A DNA stretch of 64,000 nucleotides from Nonomuraea jiangxiensis (GCF_900099965.1 NZ_FNDJ01000006.1:267320-331319), one strand, 5' to 3'. Counted from the stretch's first letter, positions 9,198 to 17,882 are shown. Notes: generated by a model not told the origin, from the sequence alone. Numbers and translations: made by a program.

Positions 9198-9227
9198 TGA
9201 CTTGAACCATAGTTCAACCTGAATCAT
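9197..9227 (+). promoter_or_regulatory. MerR-type promoter with 19-bp spacer and operator dyad
   Basis: TTGACT (9197-9202) and AATCAT (9222-9227) are separated by 19 bp, the stretched spacing that MerR activators correct by twisting DNA. Inside the spacer lies the dyad TTGAAC-CATA-GTTCAA (9202-9217). It drives the SDR gene. The -10 element covers the ATG at 9226, which argues for the later GTG start of that gene. Confidence 0.68.
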
Positions 9228-9282
9228 GACCGGCATGACATCTCGGACCACGAAACAGCGGCACCGGTTGGAGGACGACGCG

Positions 9283-10062
9283 GTGACGACATCGCACGGG
9301 ACGCGCATCGCCGTGGTGACCGGAGCAGGCCGCGGGATCGGGCTGGCGATCGTGCGCGCCCTGGTCGAGGACGGGTTCGCGGTCGTCGCCGGCAGCCGTA
9401 CGGTCACCGCCGCCCTGCGGGACGCGACCCCGGACGCGCTGGCGGTCGACCTGTCCACCGGCGACGGCCCCGGCCACCTCGTACGGCACGCGATCGAGCG
9501 GTTCGGCGGGATCGACCTCCTCGTCAACAACGTCGCGGGCACCTCGACCCCGGCCGGTGGATTCCTCGAACTCGACGACGACGCCTGGCGTCACACGGTC
9601 GATCTGACGTTGATGTCGGCGGTGCGCGCGACGCGTGCGGCGTTGCCGAGTCTCCTGGAACGCCGCGGCGCGGTCGTCAACATCAGTTCGGTCAACGCCC
9701 GGATGCCGCAGCCCCGCCTGGTCGCCCAGTCGGCGGCCAAGGCGGCGCTGTCGAACCTCGGCAAGGCGCTGGCCGAGGAGTTCGGCGGCCGTGGGCTGCG
9801 GGTGAACACGATCTCTCCTGGTCCGGTCTGGACGGATGTGTGGACGTCGCCGGGTGGGCCCGGGGACGTGCTCGCCCAGCGCGCGGGCATCGCGCCGGAG
9901 AGCTTGGCCGACGAGCTTCCGAAGGTCGTCGGCCTGTCGACCGGCAGGTTCGCCGAGCCGGAGGAGGTCGCGGCGCTCGTGGTGTTCCTCGCCTCCGGCC
10001 AGGTGGCCAACATGAGCGGCTCGGAACTGGTGATCGACGGCGGGTTGCTCAAGACGGTCTGA
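9283..10062 (+). CDS. SDR family oxidoreductase with altered active site
   Basis: The 259-residue protein carries the NAD(P)-binding motif VTGAGRGIGLA near its start, then NNVAG, NISS and 'VNTISPGPVWTD'. This is a classical short-chain dehydrogenase layout. The usual YxxxK motif reads QSAAK, so the catalytic tyrosine is replaced by glutamine (codon CAG). It may use another acid, bind without reducing, or have lost activity. The GTG start at 9283 follows GGAGG (9270-9274) by eight bases; the upstream ATG at 9226 lies in the promoter. The gene is probably controlled by the divergent MerR regulator. Confidence 0.88.
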   Translation: MTTSHGTRIAVVTGAGRGIGLAIVRALVEDGFAVVAGSRTVTAALRDATPDALAVDLSTGDGPGHLVRHAIERFGGIDLLVNNVAGTSTPAGGFLELDDDAWRHTVDLTLMSAVRATRAALPSLLERRGAVVNISSVNARMPQPRLVAQSAAKAALSNLGKALAEEFGGRGLRVNTISPGPVWTDVWTSPGGPGDVLAQRAGIAPESLADELPKVVGLSTGRFAEPEEVAALVVFLASGQVANMSGSELVIDGGLLKTV

Positions 10063-10084
10063 GCGCCCGCCGCGTCTTCCGATG

Positions 10085-10111
10085 TACCGGTTATCGGTAT
10101 ATAACGATCCT
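10085..10111 (+). promoter_or_regulatory. Leaderless promoter with dyad for the PadR gene
   Basis: TATAAC (10100-10105) lies six bases before the GTG at 10112, the spacing expected if the transcript begins at the start codon. The dyad TACCG-GTTAT-CGGTA (10085-10099) abuts the -10 element and is placed so that a bound repressor would block RNA polymerase. It is probably the autoregulatory site of the PadR protein. Confidence 0.55.
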
Positions 10112-10453
10112 GTGGCTAAGTTACGCGCCTTACAGGAGCCTTCGTTCCTCATCCTGACCTCGCTGGCGCATGAGCCCCAGCACGGCTACGGCATCATCAC
10201 CGACGTCGAGCGCATCTCCCAGGGTGAGATCCGGCTGAGGGCCGGCACCCTGTACGCCGCCCTGGACCGGTTGCAGGCCGAGGGTTTGATCGCGGAAGAG
10301 CGGGAGGAGATCGTCGACGGGCGACTTCGCCGCTACTACCGGCTCACCGAGGAAGGCGGCCGGCGCCTGGCCGCGGAGGCGGAGCGGCTGCAGCGCAACG
10401 CACGAACGGCGGTCACCCGGCTGCGTGCCCACCGGATCGGAGGGCCCGCGTGA
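10112..10453 (+). CDS. PadR family transcriptional regulator
   Basis: The 113-residue product is a winged-helix PadR protein: LQEPSFLILTSLAHEPQHGYGI, then a recognition region with GTLYAALDRLQAEGLI and the wing RRYYRLTEEG. The GTG at 10112 is preferred over an ATG at 10082 because it fits family length and directly follows a -10 element, so the mRNA is probably leaderless. The stop overlaps the start of the next gene (GTGA, 10450-10453). PadR regulators in actinomycetes often pair with a membrane protein or exporter, as here. Confidence 0.9.
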   Translation: MAKLRALQEPSFLILTSLAHEPQHGYGIITDVERISQGEIRLRAGTLYAALDRLQAEGLIAEEREEIVDGRLRRYYRLTEEGGRRLAAEAERLQRNARTAVTRLRAHRIGGPA

Positions 10454-11430
10454 GCGACCTGGAACACCGCTACCGCAGGTTGCTCCGCCTCTATCCGCGC
10501 GATCACCGAGCCAGGCACGAGGAGGAGATGCTCGGCGTGCTCATGGCAGGTGCGGAGCCCGGCCGTCGGCGGCCGCATCCGCGAGACGCGGCCAATCTGA
10601 TCGGTGGAGCGGCCGCCATTCGCTTACGCCGGCCCGTCAGCCCGCACTCACTGGTGTGGTGGCGCGATGCGGCCCGCGTCGCCGCCGTCCTCGGACCGCT
10701 GGTCCTGCTGATCCACCAGTTCCCCTCGACCGTCCAAGAGTTGGCGATGTACGTCCAGCGAGGACCGGACCCAGGGGTGGTGTCGACGGGCAGTGTCGTC
10801 GAGCAGGCACTCGAGCTACTGGCCTACGTCGCGGTCACGGTGCTCGCCTGGCGTGATCACCGGTGGCTCGCGGCCGGCCTGGCCTGGGCAGGGACCATCT
10901 GGCTCGCCGTGGACACGATCCTCCCGAGTTCGTACGACTGGCGTTTCAGTCAGCTTGTCCCCCTCGGGCTGCTCCTGCTTCCGTACGTCGCCGTGGCCGT
11001 GCTGCTGACGGGCACCGCCCATCCACGGCGCGGAGTGGGACTGGTCGGCCGACGCAAGATCCTGATCTGGTCCGCCGTCCTCATGGGAGCCACCGCGACC
11101 ATACGGCTGTGGGCGGTCACATCAGGATCGGCACTCCTGTTGTGGGAGTGGGTTCCGCTGGGTCTGACGGCGATCATCTGCGGGATGGCCGCACGATCGC
11201 CGCTGGGACGCAGGAGCATCATGCTGCTCGCCCCCGTCTTCCTCCCCGTCGTGCTGACCGCCGTGGTCTTCGTAGCGATGTGGTCGTGGTTGGCGGAGGG
11301 ATCCATTACCGGCGTCATGCAGGCGATCGTCGTGATGTGCGCAGCCCTGGCCGTCTTCGGGATCACCGCCTACCTCACCGGCAGACGCCGACCCGCCGAC
11401 GCACCGCCACCCGAAGCGGCCCGACCTTGA
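10450..11430 (+). CDS. Multi-pass membrane protein in a PadR operon
   Basis: The 326-residue protein has a cytoplasmic N-terminal part of about 70 residues (MSDLEHRYRRLLRLYPRDHR) found in many PadR-linked membrane proteins. About seven or eight hydrophobic segments follow between residues 75 and 315, with a charged C-terminal tail. No catalytic or transport motif is seen, so its function is unknown. Translational coupling to the PadR gene implies joint expression and PadR control. It is convergent with the MFS gene. Confidence 0.82.
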   Translation: MSDLEHRYRRLLRLYPRDHRARHEEEMLGVLMAGAEPGRRRPHPRDAANLIGGAAAIRLRRPVSPHSLVWWRDAARVAAVLGPLVLLIHQFPSTVQELAMYVQRGPDPGVVSTGSVVEQALELLAYVAVTVLAWRDHRWLAAGLAWAGTIWLAVDTILPSSYDWRFSQLVPLGLLLLPYVAVAVLLTGTAHPRRGVGLVGRRKILIWSAVLMGATATIRLWAVTSGSALLLWEWVPLGLTAIICGMAARSPLGRRSIMLLAPVFLPVVLTAVVFVAMWSWLAEGSITGVMQAIVVMCAALAVFGITAYLTGRRRPADAPPPEAARP

Positions 11431-11560
11431 CGCAGCCGCGAAGAAGCCGTCGCCGAGACGGACGGCTCGCCGCACCGATGCCGGCGACTGACGGTCGCCG
11501 GAGACGGCGCGGCCGTCGAGCGGTTGTTCGCGGCCGTGCCGGGCGCGGAGTGAGGGGGGT

Positions 11561-11585
11561 CCCGCTCTGACGGGCGGGGCTTCTT
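11561..11585. terminator. Weak hairpin between convergent genes
   Basis: CCCGC (11561-11565) and GCGGG (11574-11578) can pair, followed by CTTCTTT. It lies between the membrane-protein gene and the convergent MFS gene. The stem is short, so the call is tentative. Confidence 0.3.
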
Positions 11586-11606
11586 TCCACTGTGTCCGCG
11601 CTCTGC

Positions 11607-12980
11607 TCAGCGGCGGGGCCGCAGACCGATCCAGACGAGCGCGACGCTGACGAGCACGACGATCACGTTCACGGTCAGCGCCAGATGGATGCCGTTCAGT
11701 TCCGACACCTGGGTGGCGGCGATCGCGCTCAGGATCGGGATGCCGATCGTGATGGCGACGTTCTGGGTCATCGTCGTGAGGCCGGTGGCCAGGCCCTGCT
11801 CCTCGTTCGGCAAGCCGGACGTGCCGGTGACCGTGTACGCCACGATGGCCGTCACGTGCCCGAAGAAGCTGATCAGCAGCATCGGGATCAGAACGGCCAG
11901 TCCCAGCCGGCCGGAGCCGATGAAGATCATCGGGACCACGGCGAGCCCCTGCGTGGCCAGGCCCGCCGACAGGACCCTGCGGTAGCCGTAACGGCCGATG
12001 AGCCGACCGGCCACCGGTCCCGCGAACACCGCCGCCAGCCCCGGGACACCGAAGATCAGGCCGGTGACGAGCGGGCCGAACGCGAGGACCTTCTGCAGGT
12101 ACAGCGTCATCATGAAGATCATCGACGTCTCCATGCTGAACAGCGCCAGACCGGCGTAGTTGCCCCACTTGACCGTCGGCCGCCTGAGGATGCGGACCGG
12201 GGCGAGCGGCGCGGCCGTGCGCAGCTCGATCACCCAGAACGCGGCCAGCAGCACGATGCCGAGGACACCCACGAGGATGCTCCGCTCGATGATCGCGTAG
12301 ACGAAGGCCAGCAGACCGCCGGTCACGGTGATCGCGCCCGGCACGTCCAGCCTGACCCGGTCCGGCACCCTGCTCTCGCTGATCAGGAACGGCGTGAGCA
12401 CGAGAATGATCACGGCCACCGGTACGTTGATGAAGAACGCCGAGCGCCAGCTCAGCAAGCCGACCAGGGCGCCGCCGACGAGCGCGCCGACGGTGAAGCC
12501 GCCCGACAGCAAGGCGCCGTTGAGGCCCAGCACGCGGTCACGGGTCGTGCCCTCCTCGAACGTGGTGGTGAGCAGGGACAGCGAGGACGGGATGGACAGG
12601 GCGGTGGACAGTCCCTGGAGCGCGCGGGCGGTCAGCAGCATCTCGGGATTGGTGGCGAAGCCGCCGAGCAGTGAGGCGGCGGTCAGCAGGACCATGCCCG
12701 CCATGAACAGCCGGCGGCGGCCGAACAGGTCGCCCAGCCGCCCGAACAGGAGGGTGAAGCCCGCCGCGGGCAGGGCATAGGCGGAGGCGATCCAGGGGAG
12801 CGCCGTCAGATCCAGCCCGGCGCCCTCCCCCACCTCCGGCAGTGCGACGTTCAGGATGGAGAAATCGACGGACAGCATGAACCCGGCGCCGAGCAGGATC
12901 AGCAGGATCAACCGCTGCCGGCGGGTGAACCGGGGCGGCGAGATGGTTCCGGCGGGCGTCGAGGTGATGGCAGTGGTCAA
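11607..12980 (-). CDS. MFS transporter, DHA2-like drug exporter
   Basis: The product has about 457 residues with many hydrophobic segments. The MFS signature after helix 2 is FGRLGDLFGRRRLF, and motif C-like glycine-rich stretches follow (GGFTVGALVGGALVG). 'DFSILNVALPEV' in helix 1 is characteristic of the DHA2 branch of proton-driven multidrug exporters. The TTG at 12978-12980 follows AGAAGGGA by seven bases and fits family length. An ATG at 13055 would add 25 residues without a good ribosome-binding site. It lies on the same strand as the ArsR and AHSA1 genes, but a hairpin separates them. Confidence 0.87.
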   Translation of the reverse strand: MTTAITSTPAGTISPPRFTRRQRLILLILLGAGFMLSVDFSILNVALPEVGEGAGLDLTALPWIASAYALPAAGFTLLFGRLGDLFGRRRLFMAGMVLLTAASLLGGFATNPEMLLTARALQGLSTALSIPSSLSLLTTTFEEGTTRDRVLGLNGALLSGGFTVGALVGGALVGLLSWRSAFFINVPVAVIILVLTPFLISESRVPDRVRLDVPGAITVTGGLLAFVYAIIERSILVGVLGIVLLAAFWVIELRTAAPLAPVRILRRPTVKWGNYAGLALFSMETSMIFMMTLYLQKVLAFGPLVTGLIFGVPGLAAVFAGPVAGRLIGRYGYRRVLSAGLATQGLAVVPMIFIGSGRLGLAVLIPMLLISFFGHVTAIVAYTVTGTSGLPNEEQGLATGLTTMTQNVAITIGIPILSAIAATQVSELNGIHLALTVNVIVVLVSVALVWIGLRPRR

Positions 12981-13076
12981 GGATGGTTCCCTTCTCAAGA
13001 ATCCGGGGGCGGTCGGCGTCGGCACGGCACGTCGTGGGCCGTACGCCCGCTTCACCCGGTTCCAGGCATGCCAGGG

Positions 13077-13099
13077 ACACCCCGCGTGATACGGGGTGT
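13077..13099 (-). terminator. Hairpin between the ArsR and MFS genes
   Basis: ACACCCCG (13077-13084) pairs perfectly with CGGGGTGT (13092-13099) around a seven-base loop. It lies about 80 bases after the ArsR stop and upstream of the MFS start on the same strand. It could end the ArsR transcript or act as an operator for the exporter. Confidence 0.5.
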
Positions 13100-13175
13100 G
13101 CCGTGAGCCTGGTTCGGCGGATCTGCCTTCGGGGCCCCGCGCGGCGGTGGCCCCGGTGGGGGGAAGAAATAAGTG

Positions 13176-13553
13176 TTACTGAGCAGGCGGTCGGGACTGG
13201 CCTGCTTGTTGTTCAGCCGCCTCGGCGACGCGCTTGATCGTCGCCAGTCGCCTGTCCCAATCCGCCGCGACAGAGGCCATCCATCGTGCCGTCGCATCCA
13301 GCGGCGCGGGGCGCAGCGCGTACCGGACCTCCCGGCCTACGCGGGTGCAGGACACGAGCCCGGCGGCGTCCAGGACGGCGAGATGCTTGACGATCGCCTG
13401 CCGCGAGATGGGGAGCCCTTCGGCGAGCGTCGTCGCGCTGACCTCGCCCCGCGCGGCGAGCAGATCGAGCAGTTTACGTCGCGTGGGGTCGGCCAGGGCC
13501 ACCAGGACGCCGGCGACCTCGTCGGCGGCGCCGGGACTCTCCGCTGCGGTCAC
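13176..13553 (-). CDS. ArsR family transcriptional regulator
   Basis: The 125-residue winged-helix protein has the motif LADPTRRKLLDLLAARGEVS, then a recognition helix in 'ISRQAIVKHLAVLDAAGLV' and wing residues GREVRYAL. No metal-binding cysteine pair is present, so it belongs to the metal-free ArsR group usually found beside AHSA1-type genes. Its GTG overlaps the stop of the AHSA1-like gene (GTGA, 13550-13553), so it is co-translated as the second gene. It probably represses its own operon through the two dyads at 14049-14099. Confidence 0.92.
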   Translation of the reverse strand: MTAAESPGAADEVAGVLVALADPTRRKLLDLLAARGEVSATTLAEGLPISRQAIVKHLAVLDAAGLVSCTRVGREVRYALRPAPLDATARWMASVAADWDRRLATIKRVAEAAEQQAGQSRPPAQ

Positions 13554-14017
13554 CCGGCCTGCTCGGCGCGGTTCTTGACCGCGTCGAACACCTGCGACCA
13601 GCCGTCGGTGTTGAACCGCACCGCCTTCTCGCGCCGTTCCTCGGAGGTGCTCAGCGCCGCGAATCCGCTCTCGACGACGCGCAGGCGGGTCTGGTCGCCC
13701 TCCTGGGTCAGCGTGAACTCCACGAGAGTGCTGTTGTCGTCGCGGATCTCCTCGCCGGGAAATTCGCTGGCCCACCGATACGCGACGTACGTTGGCGGCT
13801 CAACCTTCTCCACGCGCACCGACACCTCACCGACATTGGGGTTCTTCGCCACCATCGACTCGCCCTCCCTGGCCACCGTGCCGGCCAGTCGCGCCTCATC
13901 CCCCGCCCAGATGCTCGCCTCGCCCGACACCCAGAACGCGGGCTCGGCCACCAGCGACCAGACCCGCTCCACCGGTGCCGCAATCAGCGTGTCCCGTTCA
14001 ATGCGATCTTCGCTCAT
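13550..14017 (-). CDS. SRPBCC / AHSA1-like domain protein
   Basis: The 155-residue protein opens with RIERDTLIAAPVERVWSLVA and ends with a long amphipathic helix around WSQVFDAVKN. This is the helix-grip (START-like) fold annotated as activator of Hsp90 ATPase homologue. Such proteins bind hydrophobic ligands; actinomycete members paired with ArsR have no proven substrate. The ATG at 14015-14017 follows AGGAGG, so it is chosen over an in-frame ATG at 14053. It is the first gene of a two-gene operon with arsR. Confidence 0.87.
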   Translation of the reverse strand: MSEDRIERDTLIAAPVERVWSLVAEPAFWVSGEASIWAGDEARLAGTVAREGESMVAKNPNVGEVSVRVEKVEPPTYVAYRWASEFPGEEIRDDNSTLVEFTLTQEGDQTRLRVVESGFAALSTSEERREKAVRFNTDGWSQVFDAVKNRAEQAG

Positions 14018-14048
14018 CGGAGAGCCTCCTTCACTATCGAATCTTTGA

Positions 14049-14099
14049 TGCAACTCGATGGTTGCACAACCTCTCTGTTACGTGCAACCCTCTAGTTGC
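14049..14099 (-). promoter_or_regulatory. Two matching operator dyads upstream of the AHSA1-arsR operon
   Basis: TGCAAC-N6-GTTGCA lies at 14049-14066 and GCAAC-N6-GTTGC at 14084-14099. Both have the same arms and the same 6-bp spacer, with centres 34 bp apart (about three helical turns). The form (five- or six-base arms around six bases) is typical of ArsR-type operators. They sit immediately before the ribosome-binding site of the AHSA1-like gene. Confidence 0.68.
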
Positions 14100-14273
14100 T
14101 TCAGCGGAGCCTCCGAGTTCGTGAAGCACCTCACATCCCCTTTTTCGGCTGCGGCGACGGGTTTCGGGCCGGCGGCCGGTCTTCATAGCGACTGAAACCC
14201 GACCACCACCCTGGAGTGCCCCGATGCCTGACCCCTTCCCCCTGCCGTGAACCCCGCCACAGGAGAACCCGCG

Positions 14274-15236
14274 ATGCCGACGGATGCCGAGTTCGCCGCC
14301 CTGACCGAGCCGTTCCGGCGGGAGCTGCTCGCACACTGCTACCGGATTCTCGGCTCGATCCATGACGCCGAGGACCTGGTGCAGGAGACCTATGTGCGAG
14401 CATGGCGCGCGTTCGGCCGGTTCGAGGGCCGCTCCTCCGTGCGGCAGTGGCTCTACAAGATCGCTACCAGGGCCTGCATGACAGCGTTGGAAACCCGCTC
14501 CCGCCGACCGCTTCCCTCGGGACTGGGAGCGCCCTCGGACGATCACCACGTGACCCTGGCACTCGGCGAACCGTCGGTGGCGTGGCTCCAGCCGGCGCCC
14601 GACACGCTGCTCGGCACCGGCGACCCGGCGGCGATCGTGGCGGGCAGGACCGGAGTGCGGCTGGCCTTCATCGCCGCGCTCCAGCTCCTGCCCGCCCGGC
14701 AGCGGGCTGTGCTGACGTTGCGTGACGTGCTGGCCTTCCGTACGGCCGAGGTCGCCGCGATGCTGGACACGACCACCACCGCCGTCGACAGCGCGCTGCG
14801 CCGCGCCCGGTCCCGCCTGGCCGAGGCCGGGCCGGTCGAGGACGACCTGGCCGAGCCGGATGAGGAAACCCGGCGAGCCCTCCTCGACGGCTATGTCGAC
14901 GCGTTCACCCGGGCCGACGCCGGCGCGCTGGTGACCCTGTTGCGGGCTGACATCGAGCTGGAGATGCCGCCGATCCCGACCTGGTTCACCGGTCGGCAGG
15001 CCGTCGCCGGGTTCCTGACCGAACAGGTCCTGGGCAGGGACCTGTGGCGGATGGAGCCCACCCGCGCCAACGGGCAGCCGGCCGCCGTCGTCTACCAGCG
15101 CGTGGACGACGGCCGTTACGAGGCGTACGGAATCCAGGTCCTGACCCTGATCGGGGCCCGGATCAGCCGCATCACGACCTTCATCGACCCGAGCCTGGTG
15201 CCGACGTTCGGTCTCGCACCCGCGCTCGCCACCTGA
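14274..15236 (+). CDS. ECF sigma factor with C-terminal SnoaL-like domain
   Basis: The 320-residue protein has sigma region 2 ([23 protein letters not shown]) and region 4 ([20 protein letters not shown], then [16 protein letters not shown]). A C-terminal SnoaL/NTF2-like domain follows (about 205-320, [17 protein letters not shown]). This matches the sigma-70 subgroup TIGR02960 (SigG/SigJ-like), in which the tail controls activity in place of a separate anti-sigma factor. The ATG at 14274 follows AGGAGA by seven bases; a GTG at 14247 lacks a ribosome-binding site. The SDR gene 120 bases downstream may belong to its regulon. Confidence 0.9.
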   Translation: MPTDAEFAALTEPFRRELLAHCYRILGSIHDAEDLVQETYVRAWRAFGRFEGRSSVRQWLYKIATRACMTALETRSRRPLPSGLGAPSDDHHVTLALGEPSVAWLQPAPDTLLGTGDPAAIVAGRTGVRLAFIAALQLLPARQRAVLTLRDVLAFRTAEVAAMLDTTTTAVDSALRRARSRLAEAGPVEDDLAEPDEETRRALLDGYVDAFTRADAGALVTLLRADIELEMPPIPTWFTGRQAVAGFLTEQVLGRDLWRMEPTRANGQPAAVVYQRVDDGRYEAYGIQVLTLIGARISRITTFIDPSLVPTFGLAPALAT

Positions 15237-15354
15237 GCCGGGCGGCCAGGCCCGCGCAGGGGCCTGGCGCCCTCTGCCGTCAGGCCGGTCGCGTCCGGAC
15301 CACACCGGCGATCCCGGCCTGCGCCATCACACAAGAAGAAGGGAGATCGCCATC

Positions 15355-16071
15355 ATGGCGAGCATCACCGACAAGACGGTTCTGATCACCGGGTCCAACC
15401 GCGGCCTCGGCAAGGCGCTGGTCGAGGAGGCCATGAGGAGGGGCGCCAAGCGGGTGTACGCCGCCACGCGCCGGCCCCTGCCCGACTCGGACGCGCGCGT
15501 CACGCCGCTGGCCCTGGACGTGACCGACGCGGCGCAGATCCGGGCGGCCGTCGATGAGGTCGAATCTCTCGATGTCCTCGTCAACAACGCCGGCCTGGCG
15601 CTTTACGGTGACATCAGCGATCGTTCCGCACTCGAGCGGCTCCTCACCGTCAACCTCTTCGGAACCTACGACGTCACCCAGGCGTTCCTGCCGCTGCTGG
15701 CCCGCTCCCGGGGAGCCCTCGTCAACATCTCGTCCCTGTCGGCCATCGCGGCGGTGCCGGTCCAGCCGGCCTACGCGATCTCGAAGGCGGCCGCGTTCTC
15801 CCTGACCCAGGCGCTGCGTGCTCTGCTGGCCGCACAGGGCATCGGGGTCCATGCCGTCCTGGCCGGCCCCCTGGACACCGACATGTCCCGAAATCTCGAC
15901 ATACCGAAGGCCGCTCCGGAGTCCGTCGCACGAGCCATCTTCGACGGGGTGGAGAAAGACGAGGAGGACATCTTCCCCGACCCGGTCTCCGCGACCATCG
16001 CCGAGAGCTGGCGTGGCGGTGTGGCCAAGACGTTGGAACGACAGTTCGCGGCGTTCGTACCGGCTGCCTAG
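15355..16071 (+). CDS. SDR family oxidoreductase
   Basis: This 238-residue classical short-chain dehydrogenase has TGSNRGLG (cofactor loop), LVNNAG, NISS and an intact YAISK catalytic motif. A good ribosome-binding site (GAAGGGA) precedes the ATG. The short length and 'AGPLDTDMSRNLDIPKAAPE' after the active site are common in SDRs placed next to sigma factors or regulators. The substrate is unknown. It is convergent with the MBL-fold gene and may be co-transcribed with the ECF sigma gene upstream. Confidence 0.9.
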   Translation: MASITDKTVLITGSNRGLGKALVEEAMRRGAKRVYAATRRPLPDSDARVTPLALDVTDAAQIRAAVDEVESLDVLVNNAGLALYGDISDRSALERLLTVNLFGTYDVTQAFLPLLARSRGALVNISSLSAIAAVPVQPAYAISKAAAFSLTQALRALLAAQGIGVHAVLAGPLDTDMSRNLDIPKAAPESVARAIFDGVEKDEEDIFPDPVSATIAESWRGGVAKTLERQFAAFVPAA

Positions 16072-16111
16072 CAGGATCAACCAGGCGACAGGGCGCGTAC
16101 GGCGGCTTCGG

Positions 16112-16903
16112 TCACACGGCGACGTCCACCGGGCTGCCCCTGGGAAGCCAGCGGAGGCTCTCGCGCAGCGTGGACGAGCCGCCGGCGATCTCCCGCTCGA
16201 TGCCTTCGCGGTTTTCCCGGAAGTGCTGCCAGCCCTCGTAGTGGACGGGCAGGACGGTGCGCGGTGCGATCGCCTCGTGAAGGCGGGTGGCCTGCCTGGT
16301 GGTCATCGTGTAGCGCAGTGGCCCGGTGCTCGGGAAGCCGACGCCGCCCAGGTGGAGCAGGATGGTCCCCGGCCGCAGGCGGGTCGCCGCCTCGCGAAGC
16401 GCGCGGTGGTAGACGGTGTCTCCGGTGATCCAGAGTGGTCCGTGGGCCTGCCCTGGCCAGGTGAGGGCGAAGCCGATGACCTCGCCCACGACCGGCCTGC
16501 TGAACGGGGGGCCGTGCCGGCAGGGGGTGGCGGCAATGTCGATGGGCGGGCGCCCGGGGGCTTCCAGCCGGGTCGCCTGCCCCGCTCGCAGGCCGCGGGC
16601 CGGATACGGCAGGGAGCGGGCGCCCGAGGAGGTCGTCACGATGGTTCCGGCGGCCGGCAGCAGGGCCCGGCCGGCGTCGTCGAGGTTGTCGCCGTGGTGG
16701 ACGTGCGTGAGCAGGATCGCGTCGATGGGCGGCAGGTCGGTGGGGGCGATGGCGGGACCGGTGAGTTTGCGGGAGGAGGTTCCCCAGCCGAAGGCGTAGG
16801 TCCGGCCGGGGGGATCGAAGGTCGGGTCTGTCAGCAGGCGCCAGCCGTCGAAGTCGATGAGCACGGTCGGCCCGCCGATGTGGGTGAAGTGGACCTTCGT
16901 CAT
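16112..16903 (-). CDS. MBL-fold metallo-hydrolase
   Basis: The 263-residue protein has the metal-binding loop LLTHVHHGDNLDDAG (HxHxxDN type), a second ligand region 'ITGDTVYHRALR' and the C-terminal signature VLPVHYEGWQHF. It belongs to the lactonase-like/UlaG-related branch of the metallo-beta-lactamase fold, so it is probably a cytoplasmic hydrolase of an ester, lactone or phosphodiester. The ATG at 16903 follows GGAAGGAAG by seven bases. It is the last of three same-strand genes after two alpha/beta hydrolases, though 173 bases separate it from them. Confidence 0.88.
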   Translation of the reverse strand: MTKVHFTHIGGPTVLIDFDGWRLLTDPTFDPPGRTYAFGWGTSSRKLTGPAIAPTDLPPIDAILLTHVHHGDNLDDAGRALLPAAGTIVTTSSGARSLPYPARGLRAGQATRLEAPGRPPIDIAATPCRHGPPFSRPVVGEVIGFALTWPGQAHGPLWITGDTVYHRALREAATRLRPGTILLHLGGVGFPSTGPLRYTMTTRQATRLHEAIAPRTVLPVHYEGWQHFRENREGIEREIAGGSSTLRESLRWLPRGSPVDVAV

Positions 16904-17076
16904 GTGAACGCTTCCTTCCGTGATGTCCTCGTCGCCGGTCGGCAGATCGTGGCGTACTCCAGCCGGCGCCTGCGCGGCGGCGATCGGGCGCCGTGGTCGC
17001 CCGCCATGGTTCCCGCGGACGTCCCGCGAGGTGCCGCGGTCCGGCATGGCCGGGTGGCCATGCCGGACCGCGCTCC

Positions 17077-17871
17077 TCAGCCGGCGTGCCTGAGTGCCCA
17101 GTCGAGGGCGTGGTCGGCGATCTCCTCCCAGCCCTTCTCGGCGGGCATCAGGTGGGCCCGGCCGGGGTATTCGACGACCTCGGTGACGGTGTTGGACGTG
17201 TAGTGCTTGGCGTTGGAGCGCTGGACCTTGGGCGGCATCAGGTTGTCGTTCTCCCCCGAGACGAACAGCAGCGGCTTGCGCTGGTCGTTGCGGTAGTTCA
17301 CCCAGTTGTCGTCCTTGCCCGGGTGGATGTTGGCCAGCGCGCTGCCCCAGAACACGTGGCCGGAGGCGGGGATGTGGTAACGCTCGTACGTGGCCCGCGC
17401 CTCGTCCTCGGGGAAGGTGTTGGTGAAGGCGTACCGCCACTGCTCGTAGGTGAAGCCGACGGCCTTGTGCCGGTTGGCCGGGTTCTTCAGCACCGGGAAG
17501 GTGGCGCGGATCTGCGACAGCGGCACCACCTGGACGCCCTCGGTGGGGGCCGAGTTGATCGCCACCCCGGCGGCGCCGAACCCGTGGTCGAGCAGGATCT
17601 GGGTGAACACGCCGCCCGCCGAGTGGCCCATGATGATCGGCGGCGACTCCAGGCCGCGGATCAGCGTCTCCAGCGACTCGATGATCTGCGGTACGGTCAC
17701 CCGCTCGATCGGGCTGGGATCGGCGTTGAGCGCCTCCACCTCGACCTCGAAGCCGGGGTAGGCGGGGGCTAGGACCTTGAAGCCCCTGGCCTGATAGTGC
17801 GTGATCCAGTGCTCCCAGCTCCGGGGCGTCACCCAGAAGCCGTGGATCAGGACGATGGTGTCGGGTTTCAT
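17077..17871 (-). CDS. Alpha/beta hydrolase
   Basis: This 264-residue protein has an oxyanion motif near its start (VLIHGFW), the nucleophile elbow GHSAGG (Ser84) and a late histidine in 'YPGRAHLMPAEKGWEE'. It has no signal peptide, so it is cytoplasmic. The substrate class (esterase or lactonase) cannot be told. It lies only 11 bases after the secreted hydrolase gene, so the two probably form one transcript started at the 18784-18801 element. Confidence 0.9.
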   Translation of the reverse strand: MKPDTIVLIHGFWVTPRSWEHWITHYQARGFKVLAPAYPGFEVEVEALNADPSPIERVTVPQIIESLETLIRGLESPPIIMGHSAGGVFTQILLDHGFGAAGVAINSAPTEGVQVVPLSQIRATFPVLKNPANRHKAVGFTYEQWRYAFTNTFPEDEARATYERYHIPASGHVFWGSALANIHPGKDDNWVNYRNDQRKPLLFVSGENDNLMPPKVQRSNAKHYTSNTVTEVVEYPGRAHLMPAEKGWEEIADHALDWALRHAG

Positions 17872-17882
17872 GGTCGGCTCCT

